A stretch of 64,000 nucleotides of DNA from Nissolia schottii (lineage: Eukaryota > Streptophyta > Magnoliopsida > Fabales > Fabaceae), in contig QANU01111780.1 in NCBI GenBank assembly GCA_003254905.1, positions 578,891 to 642,890 on the forward strand, written 5' to 3'. Positions 1-10,800 of this stretch are shown in pieces; position 1 is the first letter of the stretch; every line of letters starts with the position of its first letter. Below the pieces are notes generated by a model. The model made no database searches. It was not told the DNA's origin and saw only the letters and a list, made by a program, of their open reading frames with translations. Both the position numbers and the translations under genes were made by a program.

Positions 1-3000
1 GTTGAAATTGTGAAGAATCAACCTTCACAGTGGTGGTGGCTTGACACACACAGCACCAACACTAAACGGTCACCATGGCTTCAATCCACTCTCAATGGTA
101 TATTCACTTCCTCATATTAGTTTGCTATATATGAGTTTCTATTTTCTGTTGATTTATGGAACCTAGTAATTATTTATTGAGAAAATCTACATTTTAGTCC
201 TTGAAAGTGTATGATTTTGTTCCGTAAAAGAAAAAAGACAAACATTATTTTCCGAATCAGTTTTAGATGTGTATGTGATTTTTCGTTCGAGGGATTAATT
301 TATGAAGACCTTATTCTTTCAGGGACTAAAATTTAATTTTTCTCTTATTTTTTTGTTTATTTGTTTATTCTTGAGCCATCTTCACGTGTGGCAAGCGCGA
401 ATTATGAAGTTTGATTATCCTTTTCATATGTTTGTTCAATTAATGCAATGCAAAATTTTTGGCAAAAACTAATGCAATTGAATGGTTAGGGTGATTGTGA
501 TTAGATTGCGTAATTAGATGCACGGAAATTCAGGTTATCTTTAATATGATGGCCTATAATTTCAAGAAAGTGGAGTCTGGGAAATGGGAAATGAATCACA
601 TAACTGAAGTGCCACATGGATGATGAATTGATTGCATGAAAAATTGATGATGAATTATACCATTTAATAAAGAGCATAAAAATTTGAATGACTGTGGTCC
701 ACCAATCATTCCCTTAGCCCCTTGTAATTTACATTCACAATTTGTCACAAGTGGACCAAGTATTTTTATTTCTTTGTGTCTTGTTAAAGTTTTGGACCCA
801 CATGCTTCTTCTACCTACATGAAAAAATTATTTGGAAACTAAACTTTCCCAAAAGAAGGTACGAGGGGAGTTAAAGAGATAATAAAAGAAGAAGGCAAGT
901 ACTATTAAAGACTATGGAAAAGTGAAAAAGGTTAAGGTTCTATGTTATTATTTCGTTAGTGTTACCTTTTAGTTTTTCTCTTTCAATCTTTTGGCTTTTG
1001 TCCTATGGATTTGACCATTCAAGCTACAACTGTTTAATTTGATTATGACATGTAATGGCGTCTAGGCTCTTTTTTTTTTTTTTTTTTCTGAAAGAGAAAT
1101 TCTTTGCATTTGCGCGAGAAAAAAGTTTTACTTTATACCATTCTTCACTTATCACGTCGGTAAAAAAATAGGGAAAGCAAGGGAAAATGCTGGCCCGCGA
1201 AACTGATGTTTTGAGTATTGAATGGTATAGACGCAAAACTATTTTCTTGCTCTAGAAGCATAAAATTACAGCATGTGATTGAATTTGGTATCTGTTTTGT
1301 TTATGGCAGAGTTGAGTGAGAAGACAAAGGCAATGCTGAAATTAATCGAACCAGATGCAGATTCCTTTGCACAGCGCGCGGAGATGTATTACAAGAAGAG
1401 GCCGGAGCTTGTTAGCATGGTTGAAGATTTCTATAGGACACACCGGTCGCTAGCTGAGCGGTATGATCAATTCAAGCCTGACACTGGAATTCGCCTGCTG
1501 AAGAACGTTGGGGGATCCCCTTTAGCGTTGCCAAAGTGTGGATCGCAGAAGGCAGTGGTGAGTTTCACGGGTAATGGTTATGATAGCTGCTCTGAGAGTT
1601 GTGATGTGGAGGAGGAGTGTGTTGAATCTGAAGTTGATGATCCTGAGCAGGATGAGGAAGAGGGCGAAACGACCGAATTTGATAACTGCAAGACAGAGGA
1701 GGAAGTTCAGTTTGTGGCTGCAAGTCATAGAGTGATGAGCGTGAAGAGAAAGATTGAGAGAATCGGTGAAGAAAACAAGGCTGATAAGGATCACATCAAG
1801 AAAATAGATCATAATTGTGGTGAAGTAGTGATGTTGAGGGTGGAAATAGAAAGGCTAAGAGAAGAGAATAGAGCGCAGAAGGATCGGCTCGAGCAGAAAG
1901 ATAGCATTCGTGATGAAGTAATGATTTTGAGGGAAGAAATAGGAAGACTCAGAGAAGAGAATAAAGCACAGAAAGATCAACTCAAGCGGAAAGATGCTAT
2001 TAATGGTGAAGTAATGATGTTGAGGAAAGAAACAGAACGGCTCGGAGAAGAGAATAGAGCGCAGAAGGATCAACTGAAGCAGAAAGATAGCATCTGTGAT
2101 GAGGTAATGGTTTTTCTGAGGGAAGAAATACAAAGACTTGGAGAAGAGAATAGAGCAAAGCAGGATCAACTGAACCAGAAAGATGGCATTTGTGATGAAG
2201 TAATGTTGTTGAGAAAAGAAATAGAACGGCTCGGTGAAGAAAATCGAATTAATCAGGATCTACTCAAGCAGAAAGATGTTATCTGTGATGAAGCAATGAT
2301 GTTGAGGAAAGAAGTAGAAAGACTCAGAGAAGAGAATAGAGAAAAACAAGATCAACTGAAGCAGAAAGATACAATTTGCGACGAAGTAATGATGTTGAGG
2401 AAAGAAATAGAAAGACTCGCAGAAGAGAATCGAACAAAACATGATCAACTGAAGCAAAAAGGTGCAATTTGTGATGAAGTGATGATGCTGAGGAAAGAAA
2501 TAGAAAGACTCGTGGACGAAAATAGAGCACAGAAGGGTCAGCTGAAGCAGAAAGATGCAATTTGTGCCGAAGCAATGATGTTGAGGGAAGGAATAGCAAT
2601 GCTCAAGGAAGAGAATCGAAGAACGAACGATCAACTGAAGCAGAAAGATTCCATTTGTGATGAAGCGATGATATTGGGAAAAGAAATAGGAAGAGTCAGA
2701 GACGAAAATAGAGCACTGAAGGGTCAGCTTAAGCAGAAAGACACCATCTACCATGAAGTACTGATGCTGAGGAAAGAAATAGAGTCACTCAGAGAAGAGA
2801 ATATGTCACAGAAGGATCACCTAAAGCAGAAAGATGAGGAGAAGATAGGGGCGATAAGGCACCTGAGCTTGGCAATAGATATGCTGAAGCAGGAGAATGC
2901 AAAGATGAGAGGCTTCATTGCCAAGGTTGCTTCTGGAAAGAAATGGAAGAATGTTCCATTTGAGTTCAGCAAATTCATGGGAGCATTGTCTGGGAAACTG

Positions 3001-3048
3001 TTCAATAATGGCTCTGCTAGGAATCATACTAGTGTTGTGCCACTGTAG
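1..3048 (+). CDS. NET3: NETWORKED 3-type (KIP1-like) actin-binding protein, 5' end cut by window edge
   Basis: Two exons are seen: <1-97 and 1310-3048, with a GT donor at 98 and an AG acceptor at 1308-1309 rebuilding a Glu codon. The start codon lies just before the window. The joined N-terminus is a NAB (NET actin-binding) domain: [20 protein letters not shown], then [27 protein letters not shown] and SLAERYD. NAB proteins of the NET family bind F-actin and tether it to membranes; the NET3 class is short and acts at the plasma membrane, ER or nucleus. After an acidic linker (about 1600-1710) the rest is coiled coil made of tandem 31-residue repeats (1819-2844), then a basic tail ending with [12 protein letters not shown] prefer NET3 over NET1/2/4 because of the N-terminal SQWWW...RSPWLQSTL pattern and the short length. 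The 1.2-kb intron holds a poly-T run near 1072. Confidence 0.9.
1819..2844 (+). repeat. In-frame 93-bp tandem repeat array (11 copies) in NET3
   Basis: Eleven consecutive units encode 31 residues each, consensus close to [13 protein letters not shown] + [18 protein letters not shown]. The fourth unit has 32 residues because of one inserted codon (near 2113). A more degenerate unit precedes the array. Antisense open frames over the array (1855-2754) are shadows of the repeat. The 31-residue period equals four heptads plus three, so each unit should introduce a phase shift (stammer) in the coiled coil. Confidence 0.93.
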
Positions 3049-4590
3049 AAATGTGGTTCACAAAAAGTTTAGTGCGTGTTTGAATTCCAGGTGAGAATGT
3101 GTCAGAATCAATTCTGCCTGAGTGGAAAAGTGAAAAATATTCCTTTATGGTATGGTAGAATTGATTTTGAAGGCTTGAAACGGAAAATCAAAACACACTA
3201 AATAGGACTAGCCCAATCTAGTAAATAGAGGTAATTTTGTAGAGCAGGTCTTATATAAGATGTCTATATAATAGGGACTTACCCAATTAGCCTAGTAACT
3301 AGAAATTTTATGTACTTATTATATATATAATATAATATAGTATAATATGTTCCTAGTTTGAAAATCCTAATGCAATTTCTTATATAATTTAATTGTCAAT
3401 GTTTATGCACATGTCATTCTTATCAAGATATGCATGTTCCAATTGTGTGTCATTTTTTAATTTTAATATTGCAGCCCACCCAATGTGCCCTTCTCTCTTT
3501 TTCGTGCCACAAATTTGTTTTGTTTTTCCTTCTGTTTCTTAATGCAAAGTGCGCTCAAAAGTTGGGTCATAAAAAGGGTTCTTTCTGCCACATTAAAGTT
3601 TTATGTGGTCCTAGGGAGAGGAATCTAGAGTTCAATCAATTGCTGATGTTAATTGGTCATATGAGAAGTGAGTGAATATACCTGCATTTATTGAATTCTG
3701 CATTGTACTGTGTATTTTTCAAAGTAATGAAAAGTAAAATGATGTTTTAATGATGAGAGATACTAAAATAATGAAGAATACAATAACATAATATAACATG
3801 GGAAAAAATATGTAACTTACACTAAAAAATTTGAGAGTAAAGGTTAAACAACTACAAGTTTTCTATTACATCTTCTGAGTTGCTGCTGCACTGATATAAC
3901 CATGAAATTTTATTTTTTTCCTCAACTGCTATTTTTACATTTAAACCACTCAAACAAAATGTTATGTTTATACTACTCTTTAGTTTTTGAAATATTATTT
4001 CACTACATGCAATGCACTTGATGTACCAAACATGCTTTCAGAACATTTAAAAATAGACCGATGGTACTCGGCCATATTATTATTAGAAATCATGGAAGCA
4101 GTTGAATCAGAAGTGGCGAGACACACTCATTCATCCTAGAGTTAATGGAGCATCAAATCGTTCCGACGACTTTATTCTAACAGAATTTTTTAGCTATCTA
4201 AATTTTTTTCTCGAAAAAAGAAAAATAAAGGAAAAAATTCTCTAATTTCGTCTTTGTAAATTCTCACACTTCAGTTAACTTCTTCCCCTAACAAGGACAA
4301 CTGACATGGCACATAACAAAGAGACTAAAGTGATGATTTTTGTATTTTGCAATGATGATTTTGGTTGAAAATTTTGCATAACTATATGTTACATCATTGT
4401 CACTATTATGAACATGACAAAGGGACTAATTATGCACCACATGCCTAATTTTTGCATTTTGTTGAGACAATTTTTGCCAAATTTTTTTGATAAGGACAAA
4501 GTTGGCCGAAGCGAGAATCTACAAGGATAAAATTGAGGTTTTTTCAAAAAGGAAAAATACCAAAATCTACTCACATTCCATAAAGCTGCA
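3049..4590. other. Intergenic, 3' flank of NET3
   Basis: AT-rich sequence without a convincing gene. The open frame at 3430-3675 (+) is hydrophobic with no recognisable family and is probably 3' flank. The stretch 4140-4560 has the look of decayed transposon sequence but I could not define its ends. Confidence 0.5.
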
Positions 4591-5034
4591 TTATACGCAA
4601 AATAGCAAAATTACCACCAAGGCAAGATGTAGAAGAACAGAACAGAGTGTCAGAGATGATGATGCAGCAGCATGGGAAGTAGGTGCTGTAGCTGGCATAG
4701 ACTCCGAAGGAGGAAAAGCCATCACAGATCCAGGACTAGCACCAAACACATCAGGGTTTGGAGGGCTTGGACTTGAAGGGATTGTAGGCAATGATGACTC
4801 TGATGGAGGGTTAGACGAACTTCCTCCTGGTGTTGGGAACAAAGGCTCAATATCTGGTGATAGTGTTGGAGACAACATAGGAGGACCAGGACCAGGTAAC
4901 ACTGTTGGTGCTGCTGAGATTGTTGAAACATGAACATGTCTCTGAGGAGAAGCCAATGATGATAGTGAGAAATTCAATGCCATTAAGGCTATGAATATGA
5001 ACAACATTGATGAGAATGACCAAAAGGAAGCCAT
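4591..5034 (-). CDS. AGP26: Classical arabinogalactan protein, AGP26/AGP27-like, GPI-anchored
   Basis: Single-exon gene of 147 residues. Residues 1 to about 28 form a secretory signal peptide (MASFWSFSSMLFIFIALMAL...). The mature part is rich in Pro, Ala, Ser and Thr with AP, SP, TP and GP dipeptides, the substrate for proline hydroxylation and arabinogalactan addition. It carries the segments STISAAPTVLPGPG, SPTLSPDIEPLFPTPGG and LPTIPSSPSPPNPD, which I recognise from AGP26/AGP27. The last ~23 residues are hydrophobic (SLTLCSVLLHLALVVILLFCV), a GPI-attachment signal with a small-residue omega region (HAAASSS) before it. The protein should sit on the outer face of the plasma membrane or in the wall. 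It is divergent from its neighbours in strand and ends about 1.5 kb from NET3. Confidence 0.88.
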   Translation of the reverse strand: MASFWSFSSMLFIFIALMALNFSLSSLASPQRHVHVSTISAAPTVLPGPGPPMLSPTLSPDIEPLFPTPGGSSSNPPSESSLPTIPSSPSPPNPDVFGASPGSVMAFPPSESMPATAPTSHAAASSSLTLCSVLLHLALVVILLFCV

Positions 5035-6931
5035 AATAAATGCTATTATGGCAAAAGGATATATGATATGTTGATATCAATTGCCTTGTGATGAAATGGA
5101 AAACTCTAATAAATGAAAGAAAGTGTCTCGACAGAGAAGAAAAAACTTGAGAGTGGTTCATGATTGAAGCACAAAAAAGCTTTAAAAGGGTCTACAAGGA
5201 AGTGGTGGTGGCTCCCATTTTACTAGTGGCAATTGGTGATTGGAAACTTTTTTGATCTCACAGCTGCACATTTGTGCTAAGGACAAAGTTGATAAGAAAT
5301 TACCTTATGGAGCACATGAATAGTTGGTGTGAATGACAAAAAATAAGCACCATAAAAGAAGAACCCTGAGGGATTGAATACTAACAAGTAACAAATAAAG
5401 AATTATAGAAAAAAGGGCGGTCAAGGGCACGAGACACTCATTTAGTGGGGTTCAGGAAGGGTGGAAGGTCAATGCATGCAGTCTTACTCTAACAAACGGA
5501 GAGGTTGTTTTCAGGATTAAAACCTGTAACTTCTAGGTCATAAGGCTACAAAAATAAAGAATTATACAAATCATGGTTACCACGTAATCTCTCAGATTTA
5601 AAACATTATACGATAATTCATTCATTTGGAGAACTAAATTGGCGATACAAAAAGACTAATTGTCTAACTATTTTGATGACAAGCTTATTTTTCCAAGATT
5701 AAAATAAAGTTTTAGTCTATAGAAATTCTTAGGCATGAAGTAGGCTACTTTTTGCGTATTACAATATCCTCTTCAAACTTCAAATCATGCAAGCCAGTTT
5801 TTGTTCAATTGAGTGAAATACAGATAAAGAATGCTTTATTTACACATAATGAAATCATTAGGAATTTTGAATTCAAATTAAGTTAGTGAGTTTTCAGTAT
5901 CAAGTCTCTGCCTTCTTATCAGAGATGAAAATTCAGAAGAAAGTAAAAAAAGGTTTGATGAAGCTTTTTGACAAAGATTAAAATATAAAATTTCGGAAAT
6001 AAGTTGTTCCAAATGTTTTTTTTTTTAATTTTAATGCAAGAGTAATGATATCTTCTCCTATAATTTTTCTTACAACTCTTTTTACATACTAAACAAATGA
6101 AGTAAACAAAAAATACTATGCTTAATGTAACAAGTATTTCTAGTGGGAGTTGATCCTCTCATCTCATGTTAAAATATCATGTTTAGTTATATTATGAAAG
6201 AGAAAAACACAAAAATTTTAATAAATGAAGTCTTCTTAAAATTAATAGGATTCAATTTAAATGTATATGTCTTTCTCTTTCATAGTCTGACCAAAAATAA
6301 CAAGTTTTAAGATGAGTGAATAATAAATATCCCCATTTCTAGCATTTGGTGTCCTCAAGTCTAAGTTATTAGCCAAACTGCATATCAAAAGTGAGGGCTA
6401 AAAAAAGAAAAGAAAAGAAAAGACAAATTGCACATGATCATTGTGCATATGAATACAATAATAATTAATAATGGCAAGTGGTGAGAAAACACAATGAAAA
6501 GTAAACCAAACAAATAGGCGTGGAAGTGTGTAGGAATCTTAAGTTCTTCCTTTCTTTCATGCATTTCCTCTTCTTTTAATTATGTGGGGATCTTATGTCA
6601 CCTCCCATTGTTATCTTAGTTGTGATCTTTGTCGTATTTTCAATCACGGACAGCACATATGAAAGGGTAAAGGTTTTTTGTTTTTGATTGCTTTGTTGGG
6701 TAGTACTATTTTGCATCTCACACACTATACACTTTCCCAATTTCAATGTCAATGAGACACACAATGTGGATGGTAGGGACTAGGGAAGTGTATGGACATA
6801 GTTCCATTATTATATGACAAATAACTGACACCCCACTTCTACCAACTGCTATTCAGAATTGTTCTTGCACTTTGTAAGTTTTTTATGCTTTAAATATATA
6901 TATACTAAATTTTCTTAGTGATTGACAAGAA
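5035..6931. other. Intergenic between AGP26-like and tRNA-Leu
   Basis: Contains the promoter side of the AGP gene (minus strand, above 5034), an antisense Au-type SINE (5408-5551) and AT-rich sequence. I see no other gene; the open frame at 6576-6764 (-) has no recognisable feature. Confidence 0.5.
5408..5551 (-). mobile_element. Au-like SINE, 5'-truncated, with 15-bp target duplication
   Basis: Read on the minus strand the sequence follows the plant Au SINE body: CCTTATGACCTAGAAGTTAC (tRNA-like B-box side), then GGAAACAGCCT-like, GTAAGGCTGC-like and CGGACCCC-like blocks, ending in GACCGCCC followed by a T run, the 3' end typical of Au. It is flanked by identical 15-bp direct repeats AAATAAAGAATTATA at 5393-5407 and 5552-5566. 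The A-box part appears missing, so it is truncated at the 5' end. Confidence 0.82.
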
Positions 6932-6971
6932 GTTGAGATGGCCGAGTTGGTCTAAGGCGCCAGATTAAGGT

Positions 6972-7004
<33 letters not shown>

Positions 7005-7012
7005 TCTCAACA
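6932..7012 (+). tRNA. trnL-AAG: tRNA-Leu (anticodon AAG)
   Basis: Complete cloverleaf. The acceptor stem GTTGAGA pairs with TCTCAAC (7005-7011), discriminator A at 7012. The A box TGGCCGAGTTGG and B box GGTTCAAATCC are intact. The anticodon arm is CCAGA-TTAAGGT-TCTGG, giving anticodon AAG (read as IAG after editing) for CUN codons. The long variable arm (TCCGAAAGGGC) is the class II feature expected for Leu. No intron. CCA is not encoded, as usual for nuclear genes. Confidence 0.97.
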
Positions 7013-7021
7013 ATTTATTGG

Positions 7022-7028
7022 TTTTTTT
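7022..7028 (+). terminator. RNA polymerase III terminator of tRNA-Leu
   Basis: Run of seven T starting 10 bases after the tRNA 3' end. Confidence 0.85.
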
Positions 7029-7857
7029 CCTATGTGCTTGTCACGTGCAGATGTGGGTTTTTCTTACTTTTTCGGTCGGAGATGTTTTTTATGCCACCAA
7101 ATCTCCTAAAACACCCTTTTACATAATAATTGTTATTTTTAAAAGTTAGAAAATAAACCAGCTTAGTAGTTTACACAAATTTGATATAATTTTAAGATTT
7201 GATTTAATTTAATTTTAGGATGCATTCTAAACATGAAAATTAACTTCTAAATCAAAACAATTCAATTCAACTGAAATCAAGCCATATCTAATTTTTAACA
7301 AATCTAAATACAACAGAAAAAAGTCTCTGTTGTCGTAGTTTCTAGCTGATAAGAACAGAATCAAAATTTCCCAAAACATGAAGCCCAATCCAACTGGGCA
7401 CTAATCACTTCATGAAATGTATTCTAAGAATTTTCATGAATTGCATCAACGGCTTGTTGTAACTTGTAAGAGCCACTCTTATGTGCACTATTTCCCTAAA
7501 AAAAAATACATAATGCATGAGATCAGACCTGATAGCATTTTTCAGGTTTACAAATAAAGGAGATTGAAACACAAGAATCAAAAATACATTGTTAAATTAT
7601 AAAAATCATGAACTCACTTTCCTATCCCTTTTCTAAAAAAACAAAATCTAATAATAGGAGAGAGAGAGAGGATCAATGCTTCCAACATGATCCCATGGTA
7701 GCATAAAATCTTTCATTTGTTCACATCATGTGTTAGCTGATACTTTTGTGGCACTTTTTTGCTGCCCAAAATTGTGACCATGTGTGCTTCAAGTATTAGC
7801 CCTGAGCCACCATAAGAAATTTCACATTTGACATCAAAAGGGGTGCAGAAAATTTTA
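7029..7857. other. Intergenic, 3' flank of DEG2
   Basis: AT-rich sequence between the tRNA terminator and the DEG2 stop. It must include the DEG2 3' untranslated region on the minus strand (just below 7858). No coding potential seen. Confidence 0.5.
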
Positions 7858-10800
7858 TTATGCCCAGGTAAGTCCATCGAAACCAATTTCAAAATTCGAA
7901 ACCGGGCTATCGCCGAATTCCCTGTCCATGTTGCCTTCTAGTGAGTCCAAATATGGTTTTGAAAGATCGGAAGACCTTTCGTATGGGATACCGTAATCTG
8001 TCAGTATGGAGGACGAAGCGGCAGCGACCGCTTCTCTCTCCAGAACAGCAACGTAGCTATCCTCAAATTCGAAACAAAGATACTTGTCCTTGCATGCTGA
8101 TCAATAGAAAAGAAAAGGAACAACTTTTGAGACATTGCAAAAGAATATGAATGCGCAATAGATAGAGAATGTTTGCAACTTACAATCGATGAGGTGCGCA
8201 AGGTGATGAATGTTATTAATTCGAGTTCCGTTGAATTTTAAAACCTGCATAAAAAGATCATTAGAGAAACATACAAGTAGTAGTGAGAGATTCGATCTCA
8301 CACAATGGAAATTACTTGCCTGCTGATTGCTCATATCTTCATAACCTATGTTGACTTCATTTGCCAAGACCTGTCAATTAGAGAAAAAATCAAATGCAAA
8401 TCAAAACTATACCACACAAAACAACTAAAAACAATCAAAATGTCGAGGCTTATTTGCCCAAAAAATACTTTCTGAAAAAGCAGTTCTCATATATTTGTCA
8501 TTTTTTTAAAATAATTAAAATCTCAAAAAAATAGTTCGCGCAGAAGCTATAAATAATAGCTTCTTAGAAGAAAAAAAATGTTTTCAGCTTTTTTAGCAGC
8601 TCTACAAAAAAACAATTTTTTTAATCACTTTTCTAGAATATGAAACAAATGCTCCCTATATGCTATGACATTGTTGAAGAAATTAATAAGATCAAGGTTC
8701 AAGGAACAAATGTAAATGCTACAAGTGATGCAAAAATTTCAAGAATACAACCAAACATCATGTGCATAATTTTTTCTTGAAGAAATCCAGCAACCAACCT
8801 GGGAAAGGATTACTAGCTGTTCCCCTTTAAACCTCGCCAATGAATATCGTGCCTTTGCCAATAGTTTTAGCTGACCAAGGAAATCAAATAAAACTCAATC
8901 AAAAACTAACTGTTTTTGAACTTTGTGCTTCAAGTAGTCCATACAGATTCAGAACTTACCCCTATAGAGTCTTCACATTCCTCCCTGCCAAAGTTTTAAT
9001 AATTAAGAAAATTAATAATTAAAACACCAAAAATAGGAGTACACCCTCTGAAAAAAAAAAAAATGAATACTGCCAAATATATGAAGAATAAATACAACAT
9101 ACTCTATCAATGGCTCCGAGAGAGGTGTGAACACTAAACCAGCAATTATCAGATAGGAAGGCTGACCTCCATCAATGTGAAAGGGAACCTTGAAGAGGGG
9201 GAAAAAAACATTGCAAGACAGAGCATCAGATCAAGAAAGTCACGAATTGATCAATGCGAAATTTGTGATATATTGTACATACCAAATGAACTCGCGGATT
9301 CAAAACAATTTTGGTTTTCATTAATTCACCTGCTCTGATGATTCCGAGATCTGCCGTATCACCTGCAAATCTGTATAACACCATTATTCTAGGTTTCCAT
9401 TCTAATTAATCATGTATCAACGGCAAAGAAAAGCGGATTCCAAATGGTCTAAAATTTGATTCATGGTATTGTCACAATAAGACCTCATGGGTGGTTCAAT
9501 TTTTACGGGAAAAGTCACCAAACCAAACCAATCAGTTTTCTTATAATGGCATTTGATCGGTTTGGATTTGATTAGAGAACCGGACCAAACCAAATCATCC
9601 CAATAGTTTTCGTTCAATTCAGTCCAATCGGTTTTTGGTCAAGCACTAGTTTTTCTTTCTGAAAACAATCCTCAACTTCACTTCTTTATTTCCATGAGAA
9701 ACTCATAGTTTGGTTTTGCTTGGTTGGTTTAGTCTCATAAATGAGAACTGAAATCCGGACCAAACCAATCAACTTCCATAAAAAGAGAACCAATCAAACC
9801 AAAAATTACTTGTTTCGAACATTTCAGTTTGGTTTAAATCAATTTGGTTCAGTCATGAACACCTCAACAAGAATAAACAGCAGCCTATCATGCATTAAAT
9901 ATCTTTGCAGAATCAATTGCGAAGTGTCACTCAAAACCCATGAAATTTAACTATGCAGTTATATTACAAACATAGCAAGCTGTGGGGGTAATGGCCAAGC
10001 AAAGTGCAAAAGCTGAAAGCTCAAAAATATAACCATAGCAAAAATTTTATTAGCAAACCTAATGTAAAATCAAGTGAAGATTTTAGTTTATTTAATTTGG
10101 AAGAGAATGAAGCCCTTACTTTTGACTAATGAGGAAGTGGAAGGCAATTCGCTCATTTGTTCGGAACGGGACTGTTCCCTCACAACCAACACGAATATCA
10201 TCAAAGCTGACAATCACATCACCCTGAAAATGGCAAGATTTTATATAAAATGTTAACATCTGATTCAACGAGCATTAGAAAAGGCAGAGCATTATTATGT
10301 AAGTTCCAAAGGTATGTGTACTCCGAGTCTTTAGTCATTTCTTTTACAAGGTTAGTGGCAATGATATCCAAAATAATTACCTAAAAGAAGACATGAATGA
10401 TAAGGATGATAAAGAAGCCGTGCTCACAGCTATTGAAAGTTCACACACTCCTCATATAAGAACTTTTGAAAACACTCAAAATTGATGATTTCTTTTAACA
10501 TTTACCACACTTACATGTAAAGAAGTAAATAAATGATTCAAGGGCAAAATCATACAAGTTATCACAATACCTCCTTTAACACGTTGTTTGCATCAGAAGT
10601 TGGTTCAACTCTGCGTACCAATACACCCTGCGCATGACAGAATGTGAAATATCAAAATCCAGTGCTGTGAAGATAAATTTATAACCATGATATAGCCAAA
10701 TGAGACATATCATAAGTGCAAAATCCCGTTTGTCAACCCCACATAGGCATACGATTGAAATCTTTGTTACATTTTTTTTTTGCATGGTCTGCAATTTCTA

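Noticed and set aside
1855-2754. Antisense open frames (104, 164 and 91 residues) across the NET3 repeats
   Set aside because: They are mirror translations of the 93-bp repeat and carry no independent signal; the sense frame has the NAB domain and splice continuity.
1819-2844. CRISPR-like array
   Set aside because: The periodic sequence is contiguous, coding and in a plant gene, without spacers.
4487-4933. Plus-strand 148-residue frame over the AGP gene
   Set aside because: It is the complement of the Pro/Ser-rich AGP frame, without an ATG in good context; the minus frame has a signal peptide and GPI signal.
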